Below are positions 1 to 11,197 of a DNA stretch of 64,000 bases, one piece after another; the stretch's first letter is position 1, and each line of letters starts with the position of its first letter. Under the pieces are notes generated by a model. That model saw only the letters and a list, made by a program, of their open reading frames with translations, was not told the DNA's origin and ran no database searches. Source of the stretch: Streptomyces flaveolus (GTDB taxonomy: Bacteria > Actinomycetota > Actinomycetes > Streptomycetales > Streptomycetaceae). The stretch covers positions 434,001-498,000 of the forward strand of contig NZ_BMRV01000004.1 of the NCBI RefSeq assembly GCF_014648815.1, written 5' to 3'. The translations under genes were made by a program, and so were the position numbers.

Positions 1-87
1 TGGCGTAACGCTTCGTCAGGTTGCCCACCTCTGCAGGAACGATTCTGCACAGGGGGGCCCGCCGTGCCGTGAGGGCGCCCGGGCGGG

Positions 88-1644
88 TCAGCGCTTGCGG
101 CGGCGGCCCCGCCCACCACGCGCCGGCGCCGGCCCGGCACCCGGCGCCGCACCGGCGTCCCGCGCGGCCGGACGGTCGGCCGAGACGACCAGGGCCGCCA
201 GGGCGGTGGTGACCGGCACGGATGCGACCAGGCCGATCGAGCCCACCAGCGTGCGCACGATCTCCTCCGCGACCAGCTCGCTGTTGGCGACCGTCCCCAC
301 GCTGCTCTGGGCGATCGAGAACAGCAGCAGCAGCGGCAGCGCGGCGCCCGCGTAGGCGAGGACGAGCGTGTTGACGACGGAGGCGATGTGGTCACGGCCG
401 ATGCGGATACCCGCGCGGTACAGGCCGCGCCAGCCCATCGTCGGATTGGCCTCGTGCAACTCCCAGACCGCAGACGTCTGGGTGACCGTCACGTCGTCGA
501 GGACACCGAGCGAACCGATGATGACCCCGGCGAGCAGCAGACCGCTCATGTCGATCGACGGATACAAGCCGTGGATCAGGCCGGTGTTGTCGTCGGTGTT
601 GCCCGTGAGCGCGGCCCAGTCGATGAACAGCGACCCCAGAACGCCGATCAGCAGCAGCGAGACCAGGGTTCCGAGCACCGCCACGGAGGTCCGCGCCGAC
701 AGTCCGTGGCACAGATACAGCGCGATCAGCATGATGGCGCTGGACCCGATCACCGCCACGAGCAGCGGGTTCGAGCCCTGCAGGATGGCGGGCAGGATGA
801 AGAAGTTCAGCAGCAGGAAGCTGATGGCCAGCGAGACCAGGGCCATCAGACCCCGCAGCCGGCCGACGACCACGACGGCGACCGCGAAGATGCCGGCGAG
901 CAGGGCCATCGGGAAACCGCGGTCGATGTCGGTCACCGAGTACTGCAGGTCCTTCGGCGCGGAGGGCTCGTAGGCGACCACCACCTTCTGGCCCTCGTGC
1001 AACTGACGTGTCTGGTCCGGCTGCACGATCTCGGTGAAGGTGCGGCCCTTGTCCTTGCCGGTGTCGACGCGGATCGTCGCCCGCTTGCAGTCGCCGTTCT
1101 CCTGCTGCACCGCGGAGGAGCCCTCGGCGGTGGAGGTGTCGCCGGTGGGGGGAACGCCGGAGGCGTTGACGGACTTGCAGCTCAGTCTGTCCACGTTGGT
1201 GACGGTGGCCTGTTGCGTCTGCCGGTCGAAGCCGACGCCGGTGCGCTCGTGCGGTGGCGCGCCGCCCGGCCAGAGCACGGCGAGCCCGACCAGGACCGCC
1301 ACGCCGAACGGGATGAGGACCGCCGCGATGACCTTCCGCAGATGCCGTGAAACGGGCGCCGCGGGCCCGTGGCCGTGTCCGTGCGAGTGTCCGTGCCCAC
1401 CACCGCCACCGTGTCCGCCGCTGCCGGTGTGGTCACCGCCGGCTCCGTGCGCCGTCTCGCCCCCCGGCCCGTAGCGGGGGCCGTGGCCGCCGACGCCAGA
1501 GGCGTGTCCGTGACCCGCTTCACGTCTCCCGCCCCCGTAGGGGCCTCCGGTGGCATGGCCTTCCGCACGCCCGTCGCCTGCTTGCGCGCCCGGGCCGCGG
1601 CGAGGTTCGTGCGGCGGGTAGGGAGGGTGCTGGGTCGTGGTCAC
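88..1644 (-). CDS. YibE/F family multipass membrane protein with His-rich N-terminal tail
   Basis: Unknown function in the cell membrane. The 518-residue product matches the YibE/F family architecture: one membrane segment near residues 104-127, an extracytoplasmic domain to about residue 235, then about seven hydrophobic segments in residues 240-480 with the family's polar stretch GVLDDVTVTQTSAVWEL between them. The first 100 residues are low-complexity Gly/His/Pro with a run HGHSHGHGHG near residues 84-93, which could bind metal. The C-terminus is Arg-rich (GRGRRRKR). The GTG at 1644 is the only start that keeps the His-rich tail; its Shine-Dalgarno is weak, so the start is not certain. It diverges from thiC and stands alone as a transcription unit. 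YibE/F proteins are common in actinobacteria and firmicutes without an established reaction. Confidence 0.85.
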   Translation of the reverse strand: MTTTQHPPYPPHEPRRGPGAQAGDGRAEGHATGGPYGGGRREAGHGHASGVGGHGPRYGPGGETAHGAGGDHTGSGGHGGGGGHGHSHGHGHGPAAPVSRHLRKVIAAVLIPFGVAVLVGLAVLWPGGAPPHERTGVGFDRQTQQATVTNVDRLSCKSVNASGVPPTGDTSTAEGSSAVQQENGDCKRATIRVDTGKDKGRTFTEIVQPDQTRQLHEGQKVVVAYEPSAPKDLQYSVTDIDRGFPMALLAGIFAVAVVVVGRLRGLMALVSLAISFLLLNFFILPAILQGSNPLLVAVIGSSAIMLIALYLCHGLSARTSVAVLGTLVSLLLIGVLGSLFIDWAALTGNTDDNTGLIHGLYPSIDMSGLLLAGVIIGSLGVLDDVTVTQTSAVWELHEANPTMGWRGLYRAGIRIGRDHIASVVNTLVLAYAGAALPLLLLFSIAQSSVGTVANSELVAEEIVRTLVGSIGLVASVPVTTALAALVVSADRPAARDAGAAPGAGPAPARGGRGRRRKR

Positions 1645-1694
1645 CGACCGATCATCGCAAGAACGAGGGGGGCCCTCTGTTCACCGCGCCCGAA

Positions 1695-1724
1695 TTGACG
1701 CTAGCGTGGGGGCACCTTTGTACA
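1695..1724 (+). promoter_or_regulatory. Probable thiC promoter
   Basis: A TTGACG hexamer lies at 1695-1700. About 18 bases downstream is TGTACA at 1719-1724, an acceptable actinobacterial -10. Transcription would begin around 1730, just ahead of the first helix of the TPP aptamer, which is the geometry expected of a riboswitch leader. The start point is inferred. Confidence 0.5.
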
Positions 1725-1726
1725 CG

Positions 1727-3709
<1,983 letters not shown>

Positions 3710-3727
3710 AACCCCGCTTCCGGCCGC

Positions 3728-3763
3728 ACGCCGGGCGGTCCCCCCGCCGGGACCGCCCGGCGT
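3728..3763. terminator. Bidirectional hairpin terminator after thiC
   Basis: A perfect 15-bp stem, ACGCCGGGCGGTCCC (3728-3742) with GGGACCGCCCGGCGT (3749-3763), has a 6-base loop. It lies between the convergent ends of thiC and the NTF2-like gene and lacks a T-run, as is usual in Streptomyces. Confidence 0.85.
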
Positions 3764-4185
3764 CAGCGGGGTGCCGGGGCCGTCTCGGGCGGACCCGCCA
3801 CTCCGAACGGGTTGTCGATGGCGTAGCGCCAGTATCCGTCCGGCCCGCGGCGGGCCACGTCCGTCGCGGTGCCCTCGATGTGCACCTGGCCGCCGTGGGC
3901 AGCGACGCCGTCGATGACGAAGTCGACGAGCAGCAGGGCCAGGTCACCGACGACGTAGGTGTGCCGGGGCGTCACCCGGATCGGGACGCGCAGCCGGAGG
4001 AAGTCGTCGTTGGCCCGTTTCCGGTCCGGACCGGCGACCAGCCGGCCCGGCTCGGGGACGAAGCCGGCACCGGGCTCGTAGACCTGGTCCAGGGCGCGCG
4101 GATCGAAGGTGTTGAAGGCTCGCGCGAAGACGTACGGATGCTCGGCCGCGCTGGTGGCCAGCGGCACACTGAGGGGATGCGTCAT
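3763..4185 (-). CDS. SnoaL/NTF2-like domain protein
   Basis: A 140-residue protein with the composition of the SnoaL-like/DUF4440 branch of the NTF2 fold: N-terminal helix region ([27 protein letters not shown]), a central block, then beta strands ([29 protein letters not shown]). Proteins of this fold bind small hydrophobic molecules or act as isomerases, and nothing here identifies a substrate. The ATG at 4185 (MTHPLSV) was preferred to an upstream in-frame start at 4218 because it matches the domain edge. Its start codon overlaps that of the HxlR regulator on the other strand, so the regulator probably controls this gene. Confidence 0.75.
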   Translation of the reverse strand: MTHPLSVPLATSAAEHPYVFARAFNTFDPRALDQVYEPGAGFVPEPGRLVAGPDRKRANDDFLRLRVPIRVTPRHTYVVGDLALLLVDFVIDGVAAHGGQVHIEGTATDVARRGPDGYWRYAIDNPFGVAGPPETAPAPR

Positions 4186-4680
4186 GTGGCAAGCGAACAG
4201 CCCGCCGGCACAGGTCACCTAACGGAAACCCACGGCTGGGACGAGGAGTTGGTGCCCGACGCGCGGGGCCGCACCCGCCGTCCGGAGGCCGGCTGCCCCG
4301 TGGAGACCGCCCTCGCCGCGGTCTCCGGCCGGTGGACCACCCTGGTGCTCCGCGAACTGATGGGCGGCCCCCGCGGATTCACGGAGCTGCGGACGCTGCT
4401 CCCCGAGCTGTCGGCGAAGGTGCTCAGCGAGCGCCTCACGGCACTGCGGGAGAGGGGCCTGGTGACATGCGAACAGCTGCGGGGCTTTCCCGTACGCACC
4501 CGCTACGACCTGACGGAGGCGGGCCGGTCCCTGCGGCCGCTGCTGGTCGCCCTGTACGCGACCGGTGCCGAGCTGCAGCGCCTGACCCCCGGCGCAGTCC
4601 CGGGGGAGCGGGAGGAGGGACAGGCCACCGGGCCTGCCCTCTCCCCTCGGGGGCGCCGCCTCGGCAGACTGGGCCCATGA
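4177..4680 (+). CDS. HxlR-family winged-helix transcriptional regulator
   Basis: A 167-residue DNA-binding regulator. The HxlR core is clear: [21 protein letters not shown] with the conserved Cys and the G-W pair, then the recognition region [21 protein letters not shown] and the wing with LTEAGRSL. HxlR proteins often sense redox, electrophiles or quinones through that N-terminal Cys, but the signal here is unknown. The ATG at 4177 overlaps the start of the divergent NTF2-like gene by 9 bases; GTG at 4186 would avoid the overlap and is a fair alternative. It ends in ATGA, where its stop overlaps the start of the TerD-vWA gene, so the two are probably translationally coupled. Confidence 0.85.
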   Translation: MRHVASEQPAGTGHLTETHGWDEELVPDARGRTRRPEAGCPVETALAAVSGRWTTLVLRELMGGPRGFTELRTLLPELSAKVLSERLTALRERGLVTCEQLRGFPVRTRYDLTEAGRSLRPLLVALYATGAELQRLTPGAVPGEREEGQATGPALSPRGRRLGRLGP

Positions 4681-6119
4681 CAGCCTCATCCCTGAGCAAG
4701 GGCGCCAATCTCGCCGTCGACTCCCCCGCGGTGCGTGTCGCACTCAGCTGGTCCGCCGGGCCGGGCGTGCCTGAGGTCGACGCCTCGGCGCTGTTGCTCA
4801 CCCCGGCCGGACGCGTACGGGACGACGGCGACTTCGTCTTCTACAACCAGCCCCGGCACGCGTCCGGCGCGGTGCGGCACCTGGGGAAGCAGACCGGATC
4901 CGGGCCTGCGCCCGGAGTCACGACCGACACCGTCGAGGTGGACCTGCACGCGCTGGAACCGGGCGTCGAGCGCATCGCCCTGTGCGCCTCCTCCGACGGC
5001 GGAACCTTCGGCCAGGTGCCGGGGCTGTCGCTGCGGCTGCTGGACGCGGCCACCCGGACCGAGCTGGCCCGCTTCGACATGGCGGCCGGCACCGAGACCG
5101 CCATGGTCGGCGGCGAGCTGTACCTGCGCCAGGGGAAGTGGAAGTTCCGTGCGGTGGGACAGGGCTACGCCAGCGGACTCGCGGGTCTGGCCACCGACTT
5201 CGGCATCACGGTCGACGACGCTCCGACCGCCGCGGCCCCGTCCACCCCGGCGCCTTCCGCGCCGCCCGCCCGGCCCCCGCAGCCTGCTTCTCCGGTGCCG
5301 CCGAGCCCTTCCGTGCCGCCCGCACCGTCGGCTGCGCCGGCCGCGGCGCCCGGCCCCCGGCTCACCAAGGGCGAGGAGCGCCTCCCCGTCGACATGCGCA
5401 AGCGACTGTCCCTGCGCAAGGAACAGGTCGCGGTCAGCCTGCGCAAACACGGCGCGGCCGGTGTCACCGCGCGCGTCGTCCTGGTCCTCGACGCCTCGGG
5501 GTCCATGTCCTTCCTGTACTCCAAGGGCGTGGTGGCCGACGTGGTGGAACGCATGGCCGCCGTGGCCGCTCAGCTGGACGACGACGGCGAGATGCAGGCC
5601 TGGACCTTCGCGTCGAACCCGGCGCGGCTGCCCGACCTGCGGCTGGGCGACCTCCCCGAGTGGCTGCGGCTGCACGTGCGGATGGGGGAGGTGGGACTCT
5701 TCCGCCGGGGAAGGAAGAAGGGGCTGCACGCCGATCAGGTCGACATGCGGGACGTCGGCATCCAGAACGAGGAGCAGAAGGTGATCGCCGAGGTCCGGGC
5801 CTTCGTCCGGGACAACCCGGCGCAGGCACCGACCCTGGTGCTGTTCTTCTCCGACGGCGGTGTCTACCGCAACAGCGAGATCGAGCGGGAGCTGCGGGAC
5901 GCGGTGGAGGAGCCGGTCTTCTGGCAGTTCGTGGGCCTCGGCCGGTCCGACTACGGGGTGCTCGAACGGTTCGACACGCTGCCCGGCCGCCGCGTGGACA
6001 ACGTCGGCTTCTTCGCCGTCGACGACATCGGCACCGTCCCCGACCAGGAGCTGTACGACCGCCTGCTGTCCGAGTTCCCGTCCTGGATCACCGCCGCCGG
6101 CCGGGCGGGCATTCTCTGA
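4677..6119 (+). CDS. TerD-domain / von Willebrand factor A protein
   Basis: A 480-residue cytoplasmic protein related to TerF-type stress proteins. Residues 1-175 form a TerD (calcium-binding stress) domain, opening with [11 protein letters not shown] and containing the [10 protein letters not shown] motif. A Pro/Ala linker spans about 180-235, followed by a basic segment. A vWA domain begins near residue 262 with the intact metal-site motif DASGS. Ter proteins are linked to tellurite resistance, phage resistance and membrane stress, and Streptomyces carries several copies. The start ATG overlaps the regulator's stop. The partner TerB/C genes are not nearby. Confidence 0.88.
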   Translation: MTASSLSKGANLAVDSPAVRVALSWSAGPGVPEVDASALLLTPAGRVRDDGDFVFYNQPRHASGAVRHLGKQTGSGPAPGVTTDTVEVDLHALEPGVERIALCASSDGGTFGQVPGLSLRLLDAATRTELARFDMAAGTETAMVGGELYLRQGKWKFRAVGQGYASGLAGLATDFGITVDDAPTAAAPSTPAPSAPPARPPQPASPVPPSPSVPPAPSAAPAAAPGPRLTKGEERLPVDMRKRLSLRKEQVAVSLRKHGAAGVTARVVLVLDASGSMSFLYSKGVVADVVERMAAVAAQLDDDGEMQAWTFASNPARLPDLRLGDLPEWLRLHVRMGEVGLFRRGRKKGLHADQVDMRDVGIQNEEQKVIAEVRAFVRDNPAQAPTLVLFFSDGGVYRNSEIERELRDAVEEPVFWQFVGLGRSDYGVLERFDTLPGRRVDNVGFFAVDDIGTVPDQELYDRLLSEFPSWITAAGRAGIL

Positions 6120-6138
6120 CGTGCCCGCCCCGGCCGGT
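6098..6138. terminator. Hairpin between convergent genes
   Basis: CCGGCCGGGCGGGCA (6098-6112) pairs with TGCCCGCCCCGGCCGG (6123-6138) with one bulged base. It covers the last codons and stop of the TerD-vWA gene and the gap before the convergent membrane-protein gene. Confidence 0.65.
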
Positions 6139-6140
6139 GG

Positions 6141-6995
6141 CTATTCCGGTCGGTGTTCCGGGCCACCGAAGTCCGGGCTGCTGTAGTCCGGGCTCGAGTA
6201 GCTCGGGCGCGGTCCCTCCCGGCCGTCGTCGGGGCTCGTGAACCCCGGGCGGTCGTAGCCCAAATGCGGCATCCGGCTGGCCGGCGCCGGTCCCGTCGGG
6301 TGCAGCGCGACCGCCGCGTCCGGATCGGTGAGCGCCTCCCGCAGGAACGGCAGGATGCCGCGCTCGAGCAGGGCGTCGTGCCAGGCTTGCCTGGCCCGGG
6401 CCACCTCCCCGTCGAGTTCGCCGTAGCGGCCGGACTCGGCGGAGGGCCCGTTGCGCAGCGCGGTGAGCAGCAGCCCCACGCCCGCGACGAGGATGGCGAC
6501 GGCGGCCACACCGCCGAACACCCAGCCCGTGGTGAGCATGGTCTGCGCGAACGCCTGCCCCGGGTCGAGCATCCTCAGGATGTAGCCGACGAGCAGGAAG
6601 ATCGCCGCGGCGGTGCCGGCCAGGACGGGTGCCAGGACGGCGACGACCGCGACCGCGCCCGCCCCGGCCTCGGCGGCCTCCCCCACTGTGGCGGCGAGAC
6701 CCACCGCGCCCGTGCTCGGCTCGTCGGAGCCGGAGTCGCGCGCGGACGACGAGGCGGTCGGCGCCGGATGACGCAGTTCCTCGCGGACCTTCACGTAGTG
6801 CTGGTACTCCGTGGTGGCCGCCGCCGTGATCAGGGCGGTGGCGTTGAGTGCCATGGTGCGCAGTTGTTCGGCGTTGAGCCGCTGTCCGACAGCGGCCATT
6901 TCCGGGCGGTGTGGTGCGGAGCGCAGCGCCTCGTCGAGGACCCGCTCGTACTCCTGACGGTCCTCGTTCGACAGATGCTGCGGAACGCTGTTCAT
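6141..6995 (-). CDS. Membrane protein of unknown function
   Basis: A 284-residue protein not recognised as a named family. The N-terminal ~95 residues are soluble and helical (QHLSNEDRQEYERVLDEALR). Two membrane segments follow (about residues 115-140 and 155-178), then a helical segment and a Pro/Ser-rich tail with the repeat SSPDYSSPDF. The start at 6995 is used because GGGG lies 8 bases upstream of it; another ATG at 7001 is two codons earlier. It stands alone between a convergent TerD-vWA gene and the upstream phosphatase gene on the same strand. Confidence 0.7.
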   Translation of the reverse strand: MNSVPQHLSNEDRQEYERVLDEALRSAPHRPEMAAVGQRLNAEQLRTMALNATALITAAATTEYQHYVKVREELRHPAPTASSSARDSGSDEPSTGAVGLAATVGEAAEAGAGAVAVVAVLAPVLAGTAAAIFLLVGYILRMLDPGQAFAQTMLTTGWVFGGVAAVAILVAGVGLLLTALRNGPSAESGRYGELDGEVARARQAWHDALLERGILPFLREALTDPDAAVALHPTGPAPASRMPHLGYDRPGFTSPDDGREGPRPSYSSPDYSSPDFGGPEHRPE

Positions 6996-7183
6996 GTGCA
7001 TCCCCCGATGCTCCGTAGGGCTTGGGGCTCGCATGCCAACGAGCCGTCGGGCAGAAACGGAGGGGAGCCTGCTACGGATAAGCCGATGGTAGAGCGGCGA
7101 CGGCGCGCGGTGACAGGGGGTTTCCAGAAATTGGGTGCCGACCTGTAGGGCCCCCGCGGAGGAAAGGGCGGCCCGTCGAAGGG

Positions 7184-8275
7184 TCAGGCGTCCAGCGGGA
7201 GTTGCTGGACCAGCAGCTTTCCGGCCATGGTCACGCCACCGTCCATCGCGATGGCCAGTCCGTCCGCGTAGACGTGGGGTCCCTCGACCGCGGTGCGGGT
7301 GTCGTCCTCGCCGTCCTCGGAGCCGACCTCGCCCAGGAGGTAGGGGATGGGGCTGTGGCCGTGGACGATACGGGTGCCGCCGTACGTGTCCAGCAGCGTC
7401 CGCACGGCGTCGGCGCCGCCCTCGTCGCGGAAGGAGAAACGCTTGGTGAGCTTGCGGAACAGGTCCCACACCTCTTCCGCGTCGTTGCGCGTGAGCGTCT
7501 CGCGGACGGTGTCGTTGACCTCCTCGATGGATCGGCCGTAGTCGAGGTAGGTGGTGGTGTCGGAGTGGACGAGGAGATGCCCGTCGACCTCTTCGAGAGC
7601 GTCGAGGCGGGCCATCCACTGCAGGTGATGGTCCTGGAGGCGGTCCATGTCGGTCTTCTGGCCACCGTTGAGCAGCCAGGCCGCCTGGAAGGTGGCGGTG
7701 CCGGCGCCGGAGTTGACGGGGGTGTCACCGAACCGCTTGGCACCGAGCAGCAGCAGCTCGTGGTTGCCCATGAGCGCCTTGCAGTAACCGCCGGCCGCGG
7801 CGGCCTCGGCGGACAGCCGCATCACCAGGTCGATGACGCCGATGCCGTCCGGGCCGCGGTCGGTGAAGTCGCCGAGGAACCACAGGCGGGAGGTGCCCGC
7901 GCACCACTGGCCGGCGGCGTCGATCAGGCCCTTCTCCTGGAGGGCGGCGACCAGCTGGTCCAGGTAGCCGTGCACGTCGCCGACGACGAACAGGGGCCCC
8001 TGGCCCGTGGCGGCCTGTGCTGCCGGGGCCGGCTCGGGGTCGACGGTCACCTGCACCGTGTCACCCCTACGGATGACGGGCAGATCGCGCTGGGTGGGCG
8101 TGTACCCCTCCGGATAGGCCTCCTCGTACCCCTCCTCGGAGGGGGGCGCGGCCTCGCCGGCGTGCGTGCCGAGGGGTGCGTACGGAGCGGCCTCGTGGAC
8201 GTACGCGGGCACCCGGAAGTCGCGCACCGTCGCCGTCCGCTCCACCTCGGGTCCCTGACCGGCCCCCTGAGTCAT
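7184..8275 (-). CDS. PPP-family metallophosphoesterase (Ser/Thr phosphatase-like)
   Basis: A 363-residue hydrolase with the three metal-binding motifs of the PPP superfamily in order: GDVHG, GDFTDRG and GNHE, with a later His in HGHSPIPY. PPP enzymes remove phosphate from phosphoproteins or Ap4A-like nucleotides. No membrane segment or signal is present, so it is probably cytoplasmic. The first ~100 residues are an acidic, Pro-rich extension before the catalytic domain. The ATG at 8275 has GGAGGGG six bases upstream, better than the ATG at 8290. Its partner kinase is not in the window. Confidence 0.85.
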   Translation of the reverse strand: MTQGAGQGPEVERTATVRDFRVPAYVHEAAPYAPLGTHAGEAAPPSEEGYEEAYPEGYTPTQRDLPVIRRGDTVQVTVDPEPAPAAQAATGQGPLFVVGDVHGYLDQLVAALQEKGLIDAAGQWCAGTSRLWFLGDFTDRGPDGIGVIDLVMRLSAEAAAAGGYCKALMGNHELLLLGAKRFGDTPVNSGAGTATFQAAWLLNGGQKTDMDRLQDHHLQWMARLDALEEVDGHLLVHSDTTTYLDYGRSIEEVNDTVRETLTRNDAEEVWDLFRKLTKRFSFRDEGGADAVRTLLDTYGGTRIVHGHSPIPYLLGEVGSEDGEDDTRTAVEGPHVYADGLAIAMDGGVTMAGKLLVQQLPLDA

Positions 8276-8439
8276 CGACCCCTCCACCATCGCGCCGCAT
8301 CTGCACCGCTTCGGACTGCCTGGTCGCAGCGGCCCGCGGTGTGTGGGCCCATCATAGGAATGCGGATCGCTCTGTGTGATGACCCAGGGGTGGTGAATCA
8401 GAGCAGGACTCCGCTTCACCGCGGCTTTCGCCCCGATTG

Positions 8440-8458
8440 GGACGGGCTTCGCCCGTCC
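8440..8458. terminator. Short GC hairpin
   Basis: GGACGGGC (8440-8447) and GCCCGTCC (8451-8458) form an 8-bp stem with a 3-base loop, in the gap between the LacI gene (upstream on the minus strand) and the phosphatase. It could terminate lacI-type transcription. Confidence 0.4.
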
Positions 8459-8544
8459 GTGACGTCGGCGTGATCTTCACCGTACGGGGCCTGTCCGGTG
8501 TGATTTCCCTCCGGTCGGGGCCCGCGCTCCGGCCGATCCGGCCC

Positions 8545-9657
8545 CTACTCGTGCTCGGGTGACCGCGGCGGGCTGACCGTCGTCCGCGGCGGACGGCGCT
8601 GCGAGGACGTCCGCACGATCAGTTCCGTCGGTATGACCTGCTCGACCGTCTGCTCGGAGTCGAGCCCCTCGATGGCGTCGATGAGGAGCTGGATCACCGC
8701 CGTGCCGATGCGGCGGGGCTTCAGCGACAGGGTGGTGATGGGCGGCTCGGTGCTGGCGTACACCGTGGACTCGCTGCAGCAGACCAGCAGCAGGTCCTCA
8801 GGGACGCGCAGACCGTAGCGGCGGGCGGCGGCGAGCAGGTCGGTGCCGTTCGGGTCGAACAGGCCGTACACGGCGTCGGGCCGGTCGGGCCGGGCGAGCA
8901 GCCGGTCGGCGGCCACCGCCCCCGCGCACGGGTCGTGTGCCGGGTAGGCCTCGTACACCGGGTCCTGGCCGACGCGCTCGCACCAGTGCAGGTAGGCGGT
9001 GGTCGACAGGTGGGTGTACGTGTCGGTCGTGGTGCCGGTGAGCAGGCCGATCCGGCGGGCGCCGGCGGCGGCCAGGTGGTCGAGGATGCCGAGCACGGCG
9101 GCCTCGTGGTCGTTGTCGACCCAGGCGGTGACGGGGAGCGCGCCGGCCGGGCGGCCGTCGGAGACGACCGGTAAGCCCTGCCGGACCAGTTCGCTGACGA
9201 CCGGGTCCTGGTCGGAGGGGTCGATGACGACCGTGCCGTCCAGGGCGACGTTGGACCACACGTCGTGGCGGGAGGTCGCCGGGAGGATCACGAGGGCGTA
9301 GCCGCGGGCGAGCGCGGCGGAGGTGGCGGCGCGCGCCATCTCGGCGAAGTACGCGAACTCGGTGAAGGTGAAAGGTTCATTCCCGTACGTCGTCACGGTC
9401 AGGCCGATGAGTCCCGACTTGCCGGTGCGGAGCGTACGGGCGGCGGCCGAGGGCCGGTAGCCCAGCCGGTCGGCGACCTCGCGCACATGGCGCCGGGTGG
9501 CATCCGGGAGTCGGCCCTTGCCGTTGAGGGCGTCGGAGACGGTCGTGATGGATACTCCGGCGGCGGCGGCCACGTCTCTGATACCGGCCCGGCCCGGCCG
9601 GCTGCCTCGACGTGAGGTTTCCGCGCGGCTCACCTGATGCTTCCCTGCTGCTGTCAT
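8545..9657 (-). CDS. LacI-family transcriptional regulator
   Basis: A 370-residue sugar-type regulator. The helix-turn-helix at about residues 25-50 reads IRDVAAAAGVSITTVSDAL, followed by the hinge helix region GYRPSAAARTLRTG, then a periplasmic-binding-protein-like effector domain. The ATG at 9657 (MTAAGKH) was chosen over an upstream in-frame start at 9723. No sugar transporter or glycosidase is adjacent, so the target genes are elsewhere or the gene regulates itself. A perfect CATGATCATG palindrome 74-83 bases upstream of the start is a candidate operator. Confidence 0.88.
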   Translation of the reverse strand: MTAAGKHQVSRAETSRRGSRPGRAGIRDVAAAAGVSITTVSDALNGKGRLPDATRRHVREVADRLGYRPSAAARTLRTGKSGLIGLTVTTYGNEPFTFTEFAYFAEMARAATSAALARGYALVILPATSRHDVWSNVALDGTVVIDPSDQDPVVSELVRQGLPVVSDGRPAGALPVTAWVDNDHEAAVLGILDHLAAAGARRIGLLTGTTTDTYTHLSTTAYLHWCERVGQDPVYEAYPAHDPCAGAVAADRLLARPDRPDAVYGLFDPNGTDLLAAARRYGLRVPEDLLLVCCSESTVYASTEPPITTLSLKPRRIGTAVIQLLIDAIEGLDSEQTVEQVIPTELIVRTSSQRRPPRTTVSPPRSPEHE

Positions 9658-10058
9658 GGCGAGCCGATAGTAGGGCTCATGCGGCGGGGTAGGGCGGACG
9701 CATATGCACGCGTTGACAGGCACGTTTCTGCATGATCATGAGACACTAACAGCCTTGGAAACCAAGGAAGTTGAGGGTTCGCGTCCCAGTACCTGTCGTG
9801 TCGGCGAGCAGGGGCCTGCCGACTGGCCGATGTTGCGAAGAGGTCTCAACTCACCTGCACGAGGGATGCGCGCCACGGCGCGAGCCACCGGCGCGTAGAT
9901 ATATGTGCAGCGCGCCCCCCGAATCGTGCGCCTTCGTGTGCCGATGCCCCTGATGCGGATGTGACGGAGGAGGTCCGACCGCCCCTATACGCAGCGGCGC
10001 CGAATCCTCATAAGGTGAGAAGTATTCGATGCCGGTGGTGGTCACGAGGAGGACTGCG
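9658..10058. other. 400-bp intergenic region between divergent lacI-type and hisC-like genes
   Basis: No gene is supported here. It holds the palindrome CATGATCATG (9731-9740), a small hairpin CCTTGG-AAA-CCAAGG (9753-9767), and directly after it GGGTTCGCGTCCC (9775-9787), which resembles a tRNA T-arm but pairs poorly. The last 40 bases carry the ribosome-binding site GAGGAGGA (10046-10053) of the aminotransferase. Confidence 0.5.
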
Positions 10059-11138
10059 GTGAGCGAGACGAGCCCCAAGCTGCGCGCCGAGCTGGAGGGA
10101 ATTCCCACCTACAAGCCGGGCAAGCCCGCCGCGGCGGACGGGCCGGTGGCCTACAAGCTGTCCTCCAACGAGAACCCGTACCCGCCGCTGCCGGGGGTGA
10201 TGGAGACGGTCGCGGCCGCGGCCTCGTCCTTCAACCGGTACCCGGACATGGCCTGCACGGCCCTGATGAACGAGCTGTCGGAACGGTTCGGCGTCCCGCT
10301 CTCCCACCTGGCCACCGGTACCGGGTCGGTCGGTGTGGCGCAGCAGCTGATCCAGGCGACCTCCGGCCCCGGCGACGAGGTGATCTACGCCTGGCGTTCC
10401 TTCGAGGCGTACCCGATCATCACGCAGATCAGCGGTGCGACGTCCGTGAAGGTGCCGCTGACGCCGGGCGATGTGCACGATCTGGACGCCATGGCCGCCG
10501 CGATCACCGACCGGACGCGGCTGATCTTCGTCTGCAACCCCAACAACCCGACGGGCACGGTGGTGCGGCGGGCCGAGCTGGAGCGCTTCCTCGACCGGGT
10601 GCCGCGTGACGTGCTCGTCGTCCTCGACGAGGCGTACCGCGAGTTCATCCGCGACCCCGAGGTGCCGGACGGCGTCGAGCTCTACCGGGAGCGGCCCAAC
10701 GTCTGTGTGCTGCGGACCTTCTCCAAGGCGTACGGCCTCGCCGGCCTGCGGGTCGGCTTCGCGATCGCCCATGAGCCGGTGGCAGCCGCGTTGCGCAAGA
10801 CGGCCGTGCCCTTCGGCGTGAGCCAGATCGCCCAGGAGGCGGCGATCGCCTCGCTGCGGGCCGAGGACGAGCTGGTCGGCCGGGTCGGCTCGCTGGTCTG
10901 CGAGCGCATCCGTGTGGTCGACGGCCTGCGCTCCCAGGGCTGGACGGTGCCGGAGTCCCAGGCCAACTTCGTGTGGCTGCGCCTGGGGGAGCGCACGGTC
11001 GCCTTCGCGGAGGCGTGCGAGCGGGCCGGCGTGGTCGTACGGCCGTTCCCGGGCGAGGGTGTGCGGGTGACGGTCGGGGAGAGCGAGGCGAACGACATCT
11101 TCCTGAAGGTGTCGGAAGCGTTCCGCAAGGAGATCTGA
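10059..11138 (+). CDS. Histidinol-phosphate / aromatic aminotransferase (HisC/Pat family)
   Basis: A 359-residue PLP-dependent class-I/II aminotransferase. The PLP lysine is Lys223 in [16 protein letters not shown]. Conserved motifs SSNENPYPP near the N-terminus, CNPNNPTG and DEAYREF are intact. The family covers HisC (histidinol phosphate) and actinobacterial Pat (phenylalanine/tyrosine). The gene is outside any his operon, which favours an aromatic aminotransferase role, but sequence alone does not decide it, so no symbol is given. The GTG at 10059 has GAGGAGGA six bases upstream and is preferred to the ATG at 10029. It converges on the cyclophilin-like gene. Confidence 0.9.
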   Translation: MSETSPKLRAELEGIPTYKPGKPAAADGPVAYKLSSNENPYPPLPGVMETVAAAASSFNRYPDMACTALMNELSERFGVPLSHLATGTGSVGVAQQLIQATSGPGDEVIYAWRSFEAYPIITQISGATSVKVPLTPGDVHDLDAMAAAITDRTRLIFVCNPNNPTGTVVRRAELERFLDRVPRDVLVVLDEAYREFIRDPEVPDGVELYRERPNVCVLRTFSKAYGLAGLRVGFAIAHEPVAAALRKTAVPFGVSQIAQEAAIASLRAEDELVGRVGSLVCERIRVVDGLRSQGWTVPESQANFVWLRLGERTVAFAEACERAGVVVRPFPGEGVRVTVGESEANDIFLKVSEAFRKEI

Positions 11139-11164
11139 CGGGGCGGTAGGCGTCAGGCGTCCGG

Positions 11165-11197
11165 CGAGGCGGTGGGTGTCAGGCGTCCACCGCCTCG
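11165..11197. terminator. Hairpin between convergent genes
   Basis: CGAGGCGGTGG (11165-11175) and CCACCGCCTCG (11187-11197) form an 11-bp perfect stem with an 11-base loop. It overlaps the stop of the cyclophilin-like gene and lies 27 bases after the aminotransferase stop. Confidence 0.6.

Noticed and set aside
9753..9787. A tRNA gene in the LacI-hisC intergenic region
   Set aside because: The T-stem pairs over three bases only, A58 is missing and no acceptor or anticodon stem pair fits; kept only as a low-interest finding.
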